The translations under genes were made by a program, and so were the position numbers. A DNA stretch of 64,000 nucleotides, from assembly GCF_004341395.1 (NCBI RefSeq), contig NZ_SLXT01000018.1, positions 1-64,000 on the forward strand, written 5' to 3'. Position 1 is the first letter of the stretch; every line of letters starts with the position of its first letter. The DNA comes from Heliophilum fasciatum (GTDB taxonomy: Bacteria; Bacillota; Desulfitobacteriia; Heliobacteriales; Heliobacteriaceae). The notes under the pieces were generated by a model, which saw nothing but the letters and a program-made list of their open reading frames with translations, ran no database searches and was not told the DNA's origin. Below, piece after piece: positions 27,857 to 37,221 of the stretch.

Positions 27857-27884
27857 GAACCTGTAGTTTGAGGAGGAATCATCG

Positions 27885-28652
27885 ATGGTAACCTTTATCG
27901 GCGCGGGACCGGGCGATCCTGAACTGATCACTGTCAAAGGACAAAAGCGACTGGCCGATGCCGATGTCGTAATTTATGCCGGTTCACTGGTAAACCCGGA
28001 AATTCTGACATGGTGCCGACCGGAGGCGGTCATTCATAACAGCGCGAGCTTGTCCTTAGAACAAGTGATTGCCCTTATCGGCCAAGCTGTTGCTGAAGGG
28101 AAAAAAGTAGCCCGTGTTCATACCGGCGATCCCAGCATCTACGGTGCCATCCGTGAGCAAATGGATGTGCTCGATGAACTGGGGATTGCCTATGAGGTCA
28201 TCCCCGGTGTTAGTTCCTTTTTGGCTTCGGCAGCAGCCGTGCAAAAAGAATTTACCTTACCCGGTGTTTCCCAAACGGTGATCATCACACGGCTGGCCGG
28301 GCGCACACCGGTACCGGAACGGGAATCGCTCCGGTCATTGGCGCAGCATCAAGCGTCCCTTTGTATTTTTCTCAGCACCGCGATGATCGGCGAAGTAGTC
28401 GCTGAGTTGCGTGATGGCGGCTACAGCGAAGATACGCCGGTTGCTGTGGTTTATAAGGCAAGCTGGCCGGAACAAAAAATTGTACAAGGCACCTTGGCCG
28501 ATATTGCGGACAAGGTACAGGCGGCCAAGTTGAGCCGGACAGCCATGATCATGGTGGGACGCTTTTTAGAAGGCCCCTATGAACGATCGCTTTTGTATGA
28601 TCCCACCTTCAGCCATGGTTACCGTCAAGCCGTTGAGGAAAAAAAATCGTGA
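27885..28652 (+). CDS. cbiF: Cobalt-precorrin-4 C11-methyltransferase CbiF
   Basis: 255 residues, class III SAM methyltransferase. VTFIGAGPGDPELITVKGQ, IYAGSLVNPEIL, HTGDPSIYGAIREQMD and EVIPGVSSFLASAA identify CbiF/CobM. Methylates C11 before ring contraction is completed by CbiG. GAGGAGG precedes ATG 27885. The stop overlaps the GTG start of cbiG by 4 nt. Confidence 0.95.
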   Translation: MVTFIGAGPGDPELITVKGQKRLADADVVIYAGSLVNPEILTWCRPEAVIHNSASLSLEQVIALIGQAVAEGKKVARVHTGDPSIYGAIREQMDVLDELGIAYEVIPGVSSFLASAAAVQKEFTLPGVSQTVIITRLAGRTPVPERESLRSLAQHQASLCIFLSTAMIGEVVAELRDGGYSEDTPVAVVYKASWPEQKIVQGTLADIADKVQAAKLSRTAMIMVGRFLEGPYERSLLYDPTFSHGYRQAVEEKKS

Positions 28653-29791
28653 ACATTGTCGCAGTTACGGCCGGCGGAGCGCAGCTGGCTCGGCGCCTCG
28701 GCGCTCTGTGGCCGGAAGCGACGCTGTGGTTGCCGGCAGCGGTTATCGATGCGATGGAGCAAGCCGATGGGGTTAAGCAAACCGACGGAACTGAGCAAAC
28801 GTGGGCGCCTTCGTTGCGTGCGACCTTGGCCCGGTTGTTTTGTGCGGGAAAACCACTTTTTTTTATTGGGGCTCTCGGTATTTTAGTGCGGATGATTGCT
28901 CCGCTGATTCAGGATAAGCGTCATGATCCGCCGGTGCTGGTTCTTGATGAGGCCGGCCAGCATGTGATCAGCGTACTTTCCGGTCACTGGGGCCGGGCCA
29001 ATGAGATCACCCGTCAGGTTGCCACTGCCATCGGTGCAGTGCCGGTGATCACGACGGCCACCGATGTGGCCGGTTTGCCGGCGGTCGATACCTTTGCCCG
29101 CAGGGTGGAAGCTGTCATCGCGCCTTGGTCTGCTGTTAAGCAGATCGCCTCGGCCATGCTGCGTGGTGAACAAGGAACTTGGTATGCTGAACGGCGATGG
29201 TTGCCGGCATTGACCACCAACGCATCATCAGCGATGGAGCCGTTTCCGTGGCAACCACTTGATGCGGCGGCACCGGAGACAACACCCCCGTCCTCAACCC
29301 CACCGTCAACTTGGTCCGTTGTCCTCAGTGCCAAGGCGGTACCGCAGGCAACGCTGATGTTATATCCCCAGTATTTGATTGCCGGCGTCGGCTGTCGTCG
29401 CGGCGTTACAGTGGAGCAAGTCGATCAAGCGCTGCGCCATGCTTGTGCCCTGGTAGGGGCCGATAGCCGCTGTTTACGTGGCCTCTCTACCGGGTGGGTC
29501 AAAGCCGATGAAGAAGCATTGCTGGCTTGGGCCGGCCAACATGAACTGCCCGTAACGATCTGTGAAGCGGCACAAATCGGCGCCATGATCAAAGAACACC
29601 CGGAAATCCCCAAGTCATCTTTTGTGGAGAGAACGATTGGAGTGAGTGCCCTGTGCGAGCCAGCAGCCCTCTTAGCCCATCCCCAAGCCCAATTGATTTT
29701 GAACAAGACCATTGTTGGGCCAGTGACCGTTGCCCTAGCGCAGGTTCCGTGGCCGTTGTTGGTATCGGACCCGGTAACCGCGAACACATGA
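28649..29791 (+). CDS. cbiG: Cobalt-precorrin-5A hydrolase CbiG
   Basis: 380 residues. Opens the delta-lactone of cobalt-precorrin-5A and releases acetaldehyde. GALGILVRMIAPLIQDKRHDPPV, VLDEAGQHVISVLSGHWGRANE and the C-terminal LIAGVGCRRGVTVEQV are family segments. Two unusual low-complexity stretches are present, a Gln/Thr/Asp-rich one at about 36-51 and a Thr/Pro/Ser one at about 210-222. Starts GTG 28649 inside the cbiF stop. Confidence 0.93.
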   Translation: MNIVAVTAGGAQLARRLGALWPEATLWLPAAVIDAMEQADGVKQTDGTEQTWAPSLRATLARLFCAGKPLFFIGALGILVRMIAPLIQDKRHDPPVLVLDEAGQHVISVLSGHWGRANEITRQVATAIGAVPVITTATDVAGLPAVDTFARRVEAVIAPWSAVKQIASAMLRGEQGTWYAERRWLPALTTNASSAMEPFPWQPLDAAAPETTPPSSTPPSTWSVVLSAKAVPQATLMLYPQYLIAGVGCRRGVTVEQVDQALRHACALVGADSRCLRGLSTGWVKADEEALLAWAGQHELPVTICEAAQIGAMIKEHPEIPKSSFVERTIGVSALCEPAALLAHPQAQLILNKTIVGPVTVALAQVPWPLLVSDPVTANT

Positions 29792-30477
29792 CCGTAAAAG
29801 CACTGCGTGTTCTGGAGCAGTGTGATACGGTTGTGGGCTATAACACCTATGTCGATTTAATTGCTGATCTGTTGGAAGGCAAAGAAGTACATGCCAACGG
29901 CATGCGCCAAGAAGTAGCCCGCTGCTTGCATGCGGTGGAACTGGCACTGCAAGGACGACACGTGGCCGTCGTTTCCAGCGGTGATGCCGGTGTGTACGGC
30001 ATGGCCGGCGTCATCTTGGAAGCATTGATCCAGCGTGGTGCCGTGAAGAAAGTACCCGTCGAGATCGTCCCCGGTGTAACGGCTGCTACAGCTGCTGCCG
30101 CTGCATTAGGTGCTCCGTTGATGCATGATTTCGCCGTCATCTCCCTGAGCGATCTGTTGACGCCTTGGGAGTTGATCCTCAAGCGTATCGATCATGCGGC
30201 GCAATCGGATATGATTATTGCCATCTACAATCCTAAGAGCCAAAAACGTGTTCAGCAGATCATGGAAGTGCAAGAACATCTGTTGCGCTATTGCCGCCCC
30301 GATACGCCGGTCGGGATTGTTCGTAATGCCGGCCGTGCCGGCGAAGAAAAACGCCTTTCTACGCTGGCCGATTTTACCAGCGAACCGATCGATATGTTTA
30401 CTACGGTGATCATCGGCAATTCTCAGACCTTTGTTCATGGAGAATGGCTGATCACACCGCGGGGGTATGTCTGGTGA
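29749..30477 (+). CDS. cbiH: Cobalt-precorrin-3B C17-methyltransferase CbiH
   Basis: 242 residues, matching the usual CbiH length. VAVVGIGPGNREHMTVKALRV is the N-terminal SAM loop, then VVSSGDAGVYGMAG, EIVPGVTAATAAAAALGAP and IAIYNPKSQKR. Adds the C17 methyl and drives ring contraction. The start is GTG 29749, overlapping cbiG by 43 nt. An open frame back to 29653 would add a 32-residue Ser/Pro-rich extension lying wholly within cbiG and is not used. Confidence 0.94.
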   Translation: MAVVGIGPGNREHMTVKALRVLEQCDTVVGYNTYVDLIADLLEGKEVHANGMRQEVARCLHAVELALQGRHVAVVSSGDAGVYGMAGVILEALIQRGAVKKVPVEIVPGVTAATAAAAALGAPLMHDFAVISLSDLLTPWELILKRIDHAAQSDMIIAIYNPKSQKRVQQIMEVQEHLLRYCRPDTPVGIVRNAGRAGEEKRLSTLADFTSEPIDMFTTVIIGNSQTFVHGEWLITPRGYVW

Positions 30478-31265
30478 TCTGGGTTGTTGCCGGGACCCGT
30501 GACGCACGCCAACTGATCGAAAAACTGGAACAAAAGCGGATCAAGGTCCTGGCTACCGTTGTCAGTGACTATGGTGAGCAATTGCTGCGTCAGCAAGCGT
30601 CAGCGGACTTGCGGATTTTCAAAGGTGCCCTTACGCCGGAAGGGATGATCACTTTTGTACAAACACAACAGGTTCGGGCCATTGTCGATGCGACCCATCC
30701 CTACGCACAGGTGGTTTCCTCCGCTTTGATCGATGTGGCCCGTCAATGCCAGATTCCTTATCTTCGTTATGAACGTGCGTCAAGTCAGCTGCCGGAAGCA
30801 GAACGTTTAAAAGTGGCCGCTACATGGGATGAGTGCCTTGCGTGGCTCCAACAGCTCCCGCCTGGCCAAGGCGTTTTTTTAGCGACGGGTAGCCGCAAAT
30901 TACCGGACCTGGTGCCCGCACTTCAGGCCATGGGCCACCGGCCCGTTGTTCGCATCTTACCGGATCCGGAACAAGTGGCCCTTTGTCTGCAGATGGGCTT
31001 GTCGCCGGCCCAGGTGATTGCTATGCAAGGCCCTTTTAGTGCCGATATGAACCGAGCCATGTTCCAACAAGTCGGTGCCGATTGTTTGGTCACCAAAGAC
31101 AGCGGTCACGTGGGCGGAGCGCTCGATAAAATTGAGCCGGCCCTAGCTTTAGGCATGGATGTTATCGTCGTCGGACGGCCATCGCTGGCCTATCCGGAAA
31201 TGACCGACGACGCTCAGCACGTACTGAACTGGGTGGCTCATGTGCTGGAACAACCTGCCCGATGA
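30474..31265 (+). CDS. cbiJ: Cobalt-precorrin-6A reductase CbiJ
   Basis: 263 residues. NADH/NADPH-dependent reduction of a ring double bond. IWVVAGTRDARQLIEKL, VDATHPYAQVVS, YLRYERASS, FLATGSRKLPDL and VTKDSGHVGG are typical of CbiJ/CobK. GTG 30474 overlaps the cbiH stop (GTGA) with GGGGG about 9 nt upstream. Confidence 0.94.
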   Translation: MIWVVAGTRDARQLIEKLEQKRIKVLATVVSDYGEQLLRQQASADLRIFKGALTPEGMITFVQTQQVRAIVDATHPYAQVVSSALIDVARQCQIPYLRYERASSQLPEAERLKVAATWDECLAWLQQLPPGQGVFLATGSRKLPDLVPALQAMGHRPVVRILPDPEQVALCLQMGLSPAQVIAMQGPFSADMNRAMFQQVGADCLVTKDSGHVGGALDKIEPALALGMDVIVVGRPSLAYPEMTDDAQHVLNWVAHVLEQPAR

Positions 31266-31292
31266 GTTGCTGATAAAAGAAAGGTGAGCGCA

Positions 31293-31916
31293 ATGGATTT
31301 TATACAAGACCCCACGGCCATTGAGACCAAAAGCATGGCGATCATCGATGAACTGTTGGGCCCTTTGGCGGTGACAGCGGAAGAACGCAACGTGATCAAG
31401 CGGATCGTTCATACCACCGGTGACCCAGGATTTGCCGAACTTGTCCATCTTCACCCCGATGCCGTACCGAATGGGATCGCCGCACTGGCCCGCGGTGCCA
31501 AGATTTTTACAGACGTGCACATGCTGGCCACAGGCATCAAACGCAACTTGGTGGAGGAGCGCGGCGGCGACATTATCTGCGCGATCCGCGATTCCCGGGT
31601 CATCGAAGCGGCCAAAGCATCGGGACGGACCCGGGCGATGACAGCTTTTGAATTGCTGGCCCCGGAGATGGACGGCGCCGTTGTGGCCATCGGCAATGCA
31701 CCGACAGCCTTGTTTCAACTGCTCGACGCCATCAAAAAAGGGATTTGTCTGCCTGCTTGTGTGGTAGGCACACCGGTCGGTTTTGTCGGTGCTGCCGAAT
31801 CAAAAGAGTGTTTAATTGAAGCCGGCATTCCGGCGATTTCTATACGCGGTACCAAAGGCGGCAGCACCATCGCCGTGGCGATCATCAATGCACTGCTGCT
31901 GCAGATGCCCAAATAA
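31293..31916 (+). CDS. cbiC: Cobalt-precorrin-8 methylmutase CbiC
   Basis: 207 residues. Moves the C11 methyl to C12 to give cobyrinate. RIVHTTGDPGFAELV, DVHMLATGIKR, AIGNAPTALFQLLD and VGTPVGFVGAAESKE are family segments; the His in VHTTGD is the expected catalytic residue. ATG 31293 is preferred over GTG 31284 because AAAGGTG then lies 7 nt upstream. Last gene before an opposite-strand insertion. Confidence 0.95.
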   Translation: MDFIQDPTAIETKSMAIIDELLGPLAVTAEERNVIKRIVHTTGDPGFAELVHLHPDAVPNGIAALARGAKIFTDVHMLATGIKRNLVEERGGDIICAIRDSRVIEAAKASGRTRAMTAFELLAPEMDGAVVAIGNAPTALFQLLDAIKKGICLPACVVGTPVGFVGAAESKECLIEAGIPAISIRGTKGGSTIAVAIINALLLQMPK

Positions 31917-31942
31917 AAAAGCCAGCATCAAATGCTGGCTAG
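31915..31942 (-). terminator. Terminator for the opposite-strand HD gene
   Basis: AGCCAGCAT and ATGCTGGCT flank CAA. The T-run lies on the minus strand (AAAAAA on plus, before the stem), so it terminates the HD-domain gene and overlaps its last codon. It may slow cbiC transcripts, but no U-run follows on the plus strand. Confidence 0.8.
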
Positions 31943-32469
31943 CACCGGTTATCGGCATCTTGAAGGAGTTGTAAAAGGTGCCACGGATGCCTGCGGCCGC
32001 TTATCAGTAGCGGCGGGCTGTGATGATGACGAATCAAAAACACAAGTTCATCGTCCCAGTTTTTTTGTGTTGCTTCCCGGGCCCCCAGATGAGCGTGATG
32101 GACAATCACTGCCAGCGGTGAGACGGCCAGCGATGGCGCCGTGGGCCGATCCAGAGGGCGCCCGGCGGCCTTGAGCAGAACATAAAGAATGCGGTGCCAA
32201 AGGCGCAAGCGTGCCCGCCGTTTCCCCAAATCATGAAGCAGGGCAGCCCGTAACAGCAGCGTTTGCTCCGGAGCTGAGAGATGACGGCTGTGGTCGTAGC
32301 AAAGCTTGGCTACATCACAAGTGTGACGACGATCAGCCAAGGCCATCTCTTGCCACACCTGATACTCTTTGTCTTGCAGCCACTGCTGGACCCAGGCGGC
32401 TTCATCGGCGGTAATCGTCGCGCTCACGGCGCGCCAAACTTGACGGCAACGATAGATGATCTTTTTCAT
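31939..32469 (-). CDS. HD-domain phosphohydrolase-like protein
   Basis: 176 residues from ATG 32469. The HD fold has H-like HTCDVAKLCYDH, the HD pair in LLRAALLHDLGKRR, and a downstream HHAHLGA with RHHHSPPL, giving a plausible metal site. HD proteins hydrolyse nucleotides or phosphoesters; the substrate here is unknown. It is the only minus-strand gene in the cob cluster and splits it in two. The frame continues to 32559 but the added 30 residues overlap the cobU start region. Similar short HD proteins occur singly in many Clostridia. Confidence 0.78.
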   Translation of the reverse strand: MKKIIYRCRQVWRAVSATITADEAAWVQQWLQDKEYQVWQEMALADRRHTCDVAKLCYDHSRHLSAPEQTLLLRAALLHDLGKRRARLRLWHRILYVLLKAAGRPLDRPTAPSLAVSPLAVIVHHAHLGAREATQKNWDDELVFLIRHHHSPPLLISGRRHPWHLLQLLQDADNRC

Positions 32470-32519
32470 AGAAGCAGTATAGCACGGTAAACTTGTTCCT
32501 TGAAGGGGTGCTAAACAAG

Positions 32520-33164
32520 ATGCAGACCAAGCCAACGCCGATGCCAACGGCGATGTCAACAGCAGCGAAAACGTCGATAGCCCCAGGTGAACTGGTGCTC
32601 GTTACCGGCGGCGCTCGCAGCGGAAAAAGCCAGTGGGCAGAGCAACTGGCAACGATGGTCGTCTCATCACCGGAGCAGGTCGTATATGTAGCTACGGCCG
32701 GCAGGCGTGACGGCGATGATGAGATGGACGCCCGCGTTGCCCGTCATCGTGAGCGTCGTCCCCATGCCTGGCAGACCGTCGAAGAAACGGAAGATCTGGA
32801 AAGCGTGCTGACCCAGTGGGATCAACCCGGTACGGTCATCTTGATCGACTGTTTGACCTTATGGTTGACGAATGTGTTTTTGCGCCAGTATGATCCAGAC
32901 ACCTGGACAAGCGATGCGGAAGTAACGCTACTGGACCGGGCCGAACGTTTAGCCAAGATCGCACGAGCGTCGCAAGCAACGGTGATTGCCGTCGGCAATG
33001 AAATCGGCTACGGCATCGTCCCAATGGATAAAATGAGCCGCATCTTTCGCGACCTATCCGGCGGGATCCAGCAGCGATTTGGTCAGCAAGCACAGCGGAT
33101 TTACTTGACCGTATGTGGCGCACCGATCACCGTAAAATCGGCGGCCGGGGAAGAGGAGAGATAA
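32520..33164 (+). CDS. cobU: Adenosylcobinamide kinase / guanylyltransferase CobU
   Basis: 214 residues. Phosphorylates adenosylcobinamide and then transfers GMP to it. P-loop GGARSGKS at 30-37, RVARHRERRP with the GMP-accepting His, ILIDCLTLWLTN and VIAVGNEIGYGIVP are all present. An unusual Pro/Thr/Ala-rich leader of about 20 residues precedes the core. ATG 32520 has AAGGGG 11 nt upstream; TTG 32493 is a longer alternative. Starts the second half of the cluster. Confidence 0.93.
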   Translation: MQTKPTPMPTAMSTAAKTSIAPGELVLVTGGARSGKSQWAEQLATMVVSSPEQVVYVATAGRRDGDDEMDARVARHRERRPHAWQTVEETEDLESVLTQWDQPGTVILIDCLTLWLTNVFLRQYDPDTWTSDAEVTLLDRAERLAKIARASQATVIAVGNEIGYGIVPMDKMSRIFRDLSGGIQQRFGQQAQRIYLTVCGAPITVKSAAGEEER

Positions 33165-33169
33165 CCACC

Positions 33170-34798
33170 ATGGCCCAGGCAATTATGTTCCAAGGCACCA
33201 GTTCCAATGTCGGCAAAAGTGTGCTGGCAGCCGCTTTGTGCCGGATTCTTTATCAAGACGGCTACCGCGTTGTTCCATTTAAATCGCAAAATATGGCGCT
33301 TAATTCTTATGTGACTAAAGACGGCGGCGAAATGGGCCGGGCTCAAGTCGTGCAAGCCGAAGCGGCCGGAATTGAACCGTCCGTGGAGATGAACCCGATT
33401 TTGCTGAAACCTACCGGACAAGCGTCGTCGCAGGTGGTCTTGTTAGGCAAACCGATCGGTACCTATTCAGCTCGTGATTATCATTTGACCTATGCGCCCC
33501 AAGCGTTAGCGACGATCGCCGAGTGCTTGGAAAAGCTGCATACCGATTATGATATGATCGTCATCGAAGGCGCCGGTTCACCGGCAGAAGTCAACTTAAA
33601 AGCGCGTGATATTGCCAATATGCGCGTGGCCAAGATGGCCAAAGCGCCGGTGCTATTAGTGGCCGATATCGATCGGGGCGGCGCCCTCGCTTCGGTTGTC
33701 GGCACCTTGGCGCTGCTGGATCCGGACGAACAAGCGCTGATTCGCGGCATCGTGATCAATAAGTTTCGCGGCGATCGCAGTTTGCTTCAGCCGGCTCTTG
33801 ATTTCCTCGAGGAAAAAACCGGCATCCCCGTAGTCGGTGTGATTCCCTATTTTCGCGGCATTGCCTTACAAGAAGAAGATTCAGTGGTTTTGGAGAAGGC
33901 CGAAACCAAAGTCGGTTCAGGCGAAGTCTTAGACATCGCTGTCATTCGTTTGCCGCGCATTTCGAACTTTACCGATTTTGATGCGCTTTCTCTGGAAGGG
34001 ACCGCTCACGTTCGTTTTGTAGAGCATCCCGAGCAACTGGGACAGCCTGATATGGTGATTTTACCGGGAACCAAAAACACGATTGCCGATATGCGTTGGC
34101 TCGAAGGGACCGGCCTGGCAACGGCAGTTCGTGATTTTGCGTCACGAGGCAAACTGGTCTGGGGCATCTGCGGCGGTTATCAAATGCTGGGACAGCGCAT
34201 TGACGACCCGCAAGGTGTGGAAGGGGATGTGACCACAACCGCCGGACTTGGTTTGTTGCCGATGATCACGACGATGGAAGCGGAAAAAATCACGGAACGG
34301 GCCGAATCAATCCTGGAAGGTCATGGGCCTTTTCTCGGTCCATTAGCCGGCATGCGTGTGACCGGCTACGAGATTCACATGGGACGCAGTGAAGCCACCA
34401 CCGATGTCAGGGCTTTTGGCCGTATTGTGCGCCGTGGTGAGACAAGCTGTGATGCCTTCGAAGGTATGGTGGAAAAAGACGGCCTGGTCATCGGCACCTA
34501 TCTGCACGGCATTTTTGACAACAGCGAACTGCGGCGGGGCTTGTTCAATGAGCTTCGGCGCAAGCGCGGTTGGGCACCGCTGGCAGGGGCCATGGAATCG
34601 GCGCTGGAGCGACGCCAGCAAGATTATGACCGCTTAGCCGATGTGGTGCGTCAAAACATCGATATGGAACGGATTTACCGGTGGATGCGCGAAGGCGTAA
34701 ATGTGAACGGACAAGGCGAACAGGCAGATCAGCAAGGCGTGGAAGGACAAGAGGTAGTGCGGGAACAAGGAGCAGTGACCGATGGGCGGCATGCTTGA
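33170..34798 (+). CDS. cobQ: Cobyric acid synthase CobQ (CbiP)
   Basis: 542 residues. ATP- and glutamine-dependent amidation of four carboxyl groups. The N-terminal synthetase domain has FQGTSSNVGKS (P-loop) and FKSQNMALNSYVT. The GATase domain has the nucleophile Cys in GKLVWGICGGYQMLG and His in GTYLHGIFDN. The last about 25 residues form a Gln/Glu/Gly-rich low-complexity tail not usual for the family. ATG 33170 lies 6 nt after the cobU stop with AGGAGAG upstream. The 3' end overlaps cbiB by 17 nt. Confidence 0.95.
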   Translation: MAQAIMFQGTSSNVGKSVLAAALCRILYQDGYRVVPFKSQNMALNSYVTKDGGEMGRAQVVQAEAAGIEPSVEMNPILLKPTGQASSQVVLLGKPIGTYSARDYHLTYAPQALATIAECLEKLHTDYDMIVIEGAGSPAEVNLKARDIANMRVAKMAKAPVLLVADIDRGGALASVVGTLALLDPDEQALIRGIVINKFRGDRSLLQPALDFLEEKTGIPVVGVIPYFRGIALQEEDSVVLEKAETKVGSGEVLDIAVIRLPRISNFTDFDALSLEGTAHVRFVEHPEQLGQPDMVILPGTKNTIADMRWLEGTGLATAVRDFASRGKLVWGICGGYQMLGQRIDDPQGVEGDVTTTAGLGLLPMITTMEAEKITERAESILEGHGPFLGPLAGMRVTGYEIHMGRSEATTDVRAFGRIVRRGETSCDAFEGMVEKDGLVIGTYLHGIFDNSELRRGLFNELRRKRGWAPLAGAMESALERRQQDYDRLADVVRQNIDMERIYRWMREGVNVNGQGEQADQQGVEGQEVVREQGAVTDGRHA

Positions 34799-35792
34799 TC
34801 AAAGCCCCTTTGCCGCCATCGTCCTCTTTGTATTGATCGGGCTGCTGGTTGATCTGTTGCTCGGTGATCCGCGCTGGCTGCCCCACCCGGTCATTGGCAT
34901 CGGCCGTTTGATCAGCTTATTGGAAAAGCGGTTCTATCCGCCACCGGGAGCAGCGCCGGCGATTTTTTGGCAGCGCGGCGCTTTGGTCGCGATGGTTGTT
35001 GTAACCGTGACGGCCCTAGTTGCCTGGGCTGCGATGGCGCTCATCGCTTGGTTGTCCGGCGGCGCATCAATGGTGATGATCATTGCCGGCGGGATCGCTC
35101 TCGGGGTGGCCTTAGCGAGTCGTTCCCTCGCCGAAGCGGGGAGGGAGATTCAACAGTTGCTGGAACAAGGACAGCTTGAAGAAGCGCGCAAGCAGCTGTC
35201 CTACATTGTGGGACGTGATACGGCCCATCTCGATGAAAGCGAGATCGTCCGGGCCACCGTCGAAACAGTGGCGGAAAATACCGTTGACGGCATTGTGAGC
35301 CCCTTATTTTACGCATTTTTGGCCGGTGTGCCCGGTGCTTATGCGTACAAAGCAGTGAATACCCTCGATTCGATGATCGCCTATCGCAATGAGCGCTATC
35401 AATTCTTCGGTACCTTTGCCGCGCGACTTGATGATGTGGCCAATTACCTGCCGGCTCGGCTGACCGGTTTTTGCATGATCGTCGCCGGAGCTTTGCTTGG
35501 CCATCCGGTTGCGCGCATGATCAACACCTGGCGCCGTGATGCCGCCGGTCATCCCAGCCCTAATTCCGGTATCCCCGAAGCCGTCACGGCCGGGGCGCTG
35601 GGCGTACAACTGGGCGGCCAAAACAGCTACGGCGGTGTTGTTTCGTACCGGGCGACGATGGGCGATCCCCTGACGAAGATGCAAGCGCGTCATATTGGCC
35701 AAACGATCCAATTGATGGCGCTGACGACGGTGATTGTTACGATAGTGGGCATTGCCTTGCTCTATGCCGGCCTGCTTTGGCTAGGAAGGTGA
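34782..35792 (+). CDS. cbiB: Adenosylcobinamide-phosphate synthase CbiB
   Basis: 336 residues, polytopic membrane protein that joins aminopropanol phosphate to cobyric acid. LLVDLLLGDPRWLPHPVIGIGRLI is the family start, and GRDTAHLDESEIVRATVETVAENTVDGIVSP and NTLDSMIAYRNERYQFFG are central motifs. AAGGAG precedes ATG 34782. It overlaps the cobQ tail, consistent with one transcript. Confidence 0.95.
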   Translation: MGGMLDQSPFAAIVLFVLIGLLVDLLLGDPRWLPHPVIGIGRLISLLEKRFYPPPGAAPAIFWQRGALVAMVVVTVTALVAWAAMALIAWLSGGASMVMIIAGGIALGVALASRSLAEAGREIQQLLEQGQLEEARKQLSYIVGRDTAHLDESEIVRATVETVAENTVDGIVSPLFYAFLAGVPGAYAYKAVNTLDSMIAYRNERYQFFGTFAARLDDVANYLPARLTGFCMIVAGALLGHPVARMINTWRRDAAGHPSPNSGIPEAVTAGALGVQLGGQNSYGGVVSYRATMGDPLTKMQARHIGQTIQLMALTTVIVTIVGIALLYAGLLWLGR

Positions 35793-35799
35793 TATACAA

Positions 35800-37221
35800 A
35801 TGGCAGCATTGATGATCGCAGGTACGCACAGCGGTGCAGGCAAAACGACCTTGACGATGGGCTTACTGGCCGCTTTTGTGGAGCGCGGGGAGACGGTACA
35901 AAGTTTTAAGACCGGTCCCGATTATATTGATCCGACCTTTCATCGCCGCATTACCGGTCGCGCTTGTTCTAATCTCGATACGTGGATGATGGATGAAGCT
36001 ACGGTAAAACGGTTGTACAGCCGGGCCATGGAAGGGGCGACCATGGGCATTGTCGAAGGCGTCATGGGCCTTTTTGACGGTGCAGCGGGCCAGCGTCCCG
36101 GCGGGGCCGGCAGTTCGGCTGATTTGGCGCGCCGGTTAGGTCTACCGATATTATTGGTGATTGACGCTCGTTCGGCTGCGCAAAGTGTGGCGGCCGTTGT
36201 GCATGGCTTTACTACCCTTGATCCGTCGTTGCGCTTTGCCGGTATTGTGATTAACCGCATTGGCTCGGAACGGCACGGACGGATGATTCGTGAGGCCATT
36301 GAACATCTTTCGCCAATTCCGGTGCTGGGCTGTTTGCCGCGCGATGCTTTTTCTTCCTTGCCGGAGCGCCATCTGGGTTTGGTTTCGGCCGAGGAGGCCA
36401 CACCGGCACTGCGGGCGTACTGGAAGACCTTAGCCAAACAGATCGCCTTGCATATCGATCTCGATCGTTTGCGGGCGATCATGCGCGATGAGGAGCAGGC
36501 AACCGGCACGGCAGCGGTGACGACGACGGGAACAGGGGCGGCGTCATCGGCCTTGCTGTCGGCAACGACCAAAAGCGCCAGGCCCTACCGCATGGCCATC
36601 GCTCGCGATCGCGCTTTTCATTTTTACTACGATGATGCGCTGCGCGATTTAGCCGATATGGGTATTGAATGGGTACCCTTTCAACCGGCGGCGGGGGAGA
36701 CCTTTGCCGCTGATGTGGACGGTATCTATCTCGGCGGCGGCTATCCTGAACTGTATCTGGCCGAGCTAAGTAATAATCAGCGATTTTGGGATGATCTTCG
36801 CCATGCCCACCGGCGCCAACTACCTATCTTCGCCGAATGCGGCGGCTACATGAGCTTATGCACTTCGATCTCGGATGGACAAGAGTCCTACGCTATGGGT
36901 GGATTGATCCCAGCCACGTGCCGCATGCTGGATCGGCGCAAAGCGCTGGGCTATGTTCATGCGGAAATTGCCGGTGATCATTTGCTGGGACCGGCCGGAA
37001 CGCGCTTGCGGGGCCATGAGTTTCATTATTCCGATGTCACTTTTTTGGCTGAAAGGGAAGCGCCGGCCTTTTGGCTACAAAAAAACGGTGAACAAGGGGA
37101 GAAAGTAGCAGCCGGATACCGGGCACCGGGATTAACGGCTTCCTATTTGCACGTCCATCTTTCGGCATTTCCGCAAGCGCGGGAAGCCCTAGTACAGGCG
37201 CTGGCCGGGAGAACGCGATGA
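35800..37221 (+). CDS. cbiA: Cobyrinate a,c-diamide synthase CbiA
   Basis: 473 residues. Amidates the a and c side chains of cobyrinate. P-loop GTHSGAGKTTLTMG at 8-21, FKTGPDYIDPTFH, VEGVMGLFDG, GIYLGGGYPELYL and a class I GATase with Cys in FAECGGYMSL. A Thr/Ala/Gly-rich linker (about 230-255) separates the domains. ATG 35800 follows AAGGTG. The TGA overlaps cobO by 4 nt. Confidence 0.95.
   Translation: MAALMIAGTHSGAGKTTLTMGLLAAFVERGETVQSFKTGPDYIDPTFHRRITGRACSNLDTWMMDEATVKRLYSRAMEGATMGIVEGVMGLFDGAAGQRPGGAGSSADLARRLGLPILLVIDARSAAQSVAAVVHGFTTLDPSLRFAGIVINRIGSERHGRMIREAIEHLSPIPVLGCLPRDAFSSLPERHLGLVSAEEATPALRAYWKTLAKQIALHIDLDRLRAIMRDEEQATGTAAVTTTGTGAASSALLSATTKSARPYRMAIARDRAFHFYYDDALRDLADMGIEWVPFQPAAGETFAADVDGIYLGGGYPELYLAELSNNQRFWDDLRHAHRRQLPIFAECGGYMSLCTSISDGQESYAMGGLIPATCRMLDRRKALGYVHAEIAGDHLLGPAGTRLRGHEFHYSDVTFLAEREAPAFWLQKNGEQGEKVAAGYRAPGLTASYLHVHLSAFPQAREALVQALAGRTR

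Noticed and set aside
29653-29748. Longer N-terminus for CbiH
   Set aside because: The extension lies within cbiG coding sequence, is Ser/Pro-rich and absent from CbiH; GTG 29749 gives the normal length.
31149-31718. 189-codon open frame antisense to cbiC
   Set aside because: Shadow of cbiC; no recognisable protein features.
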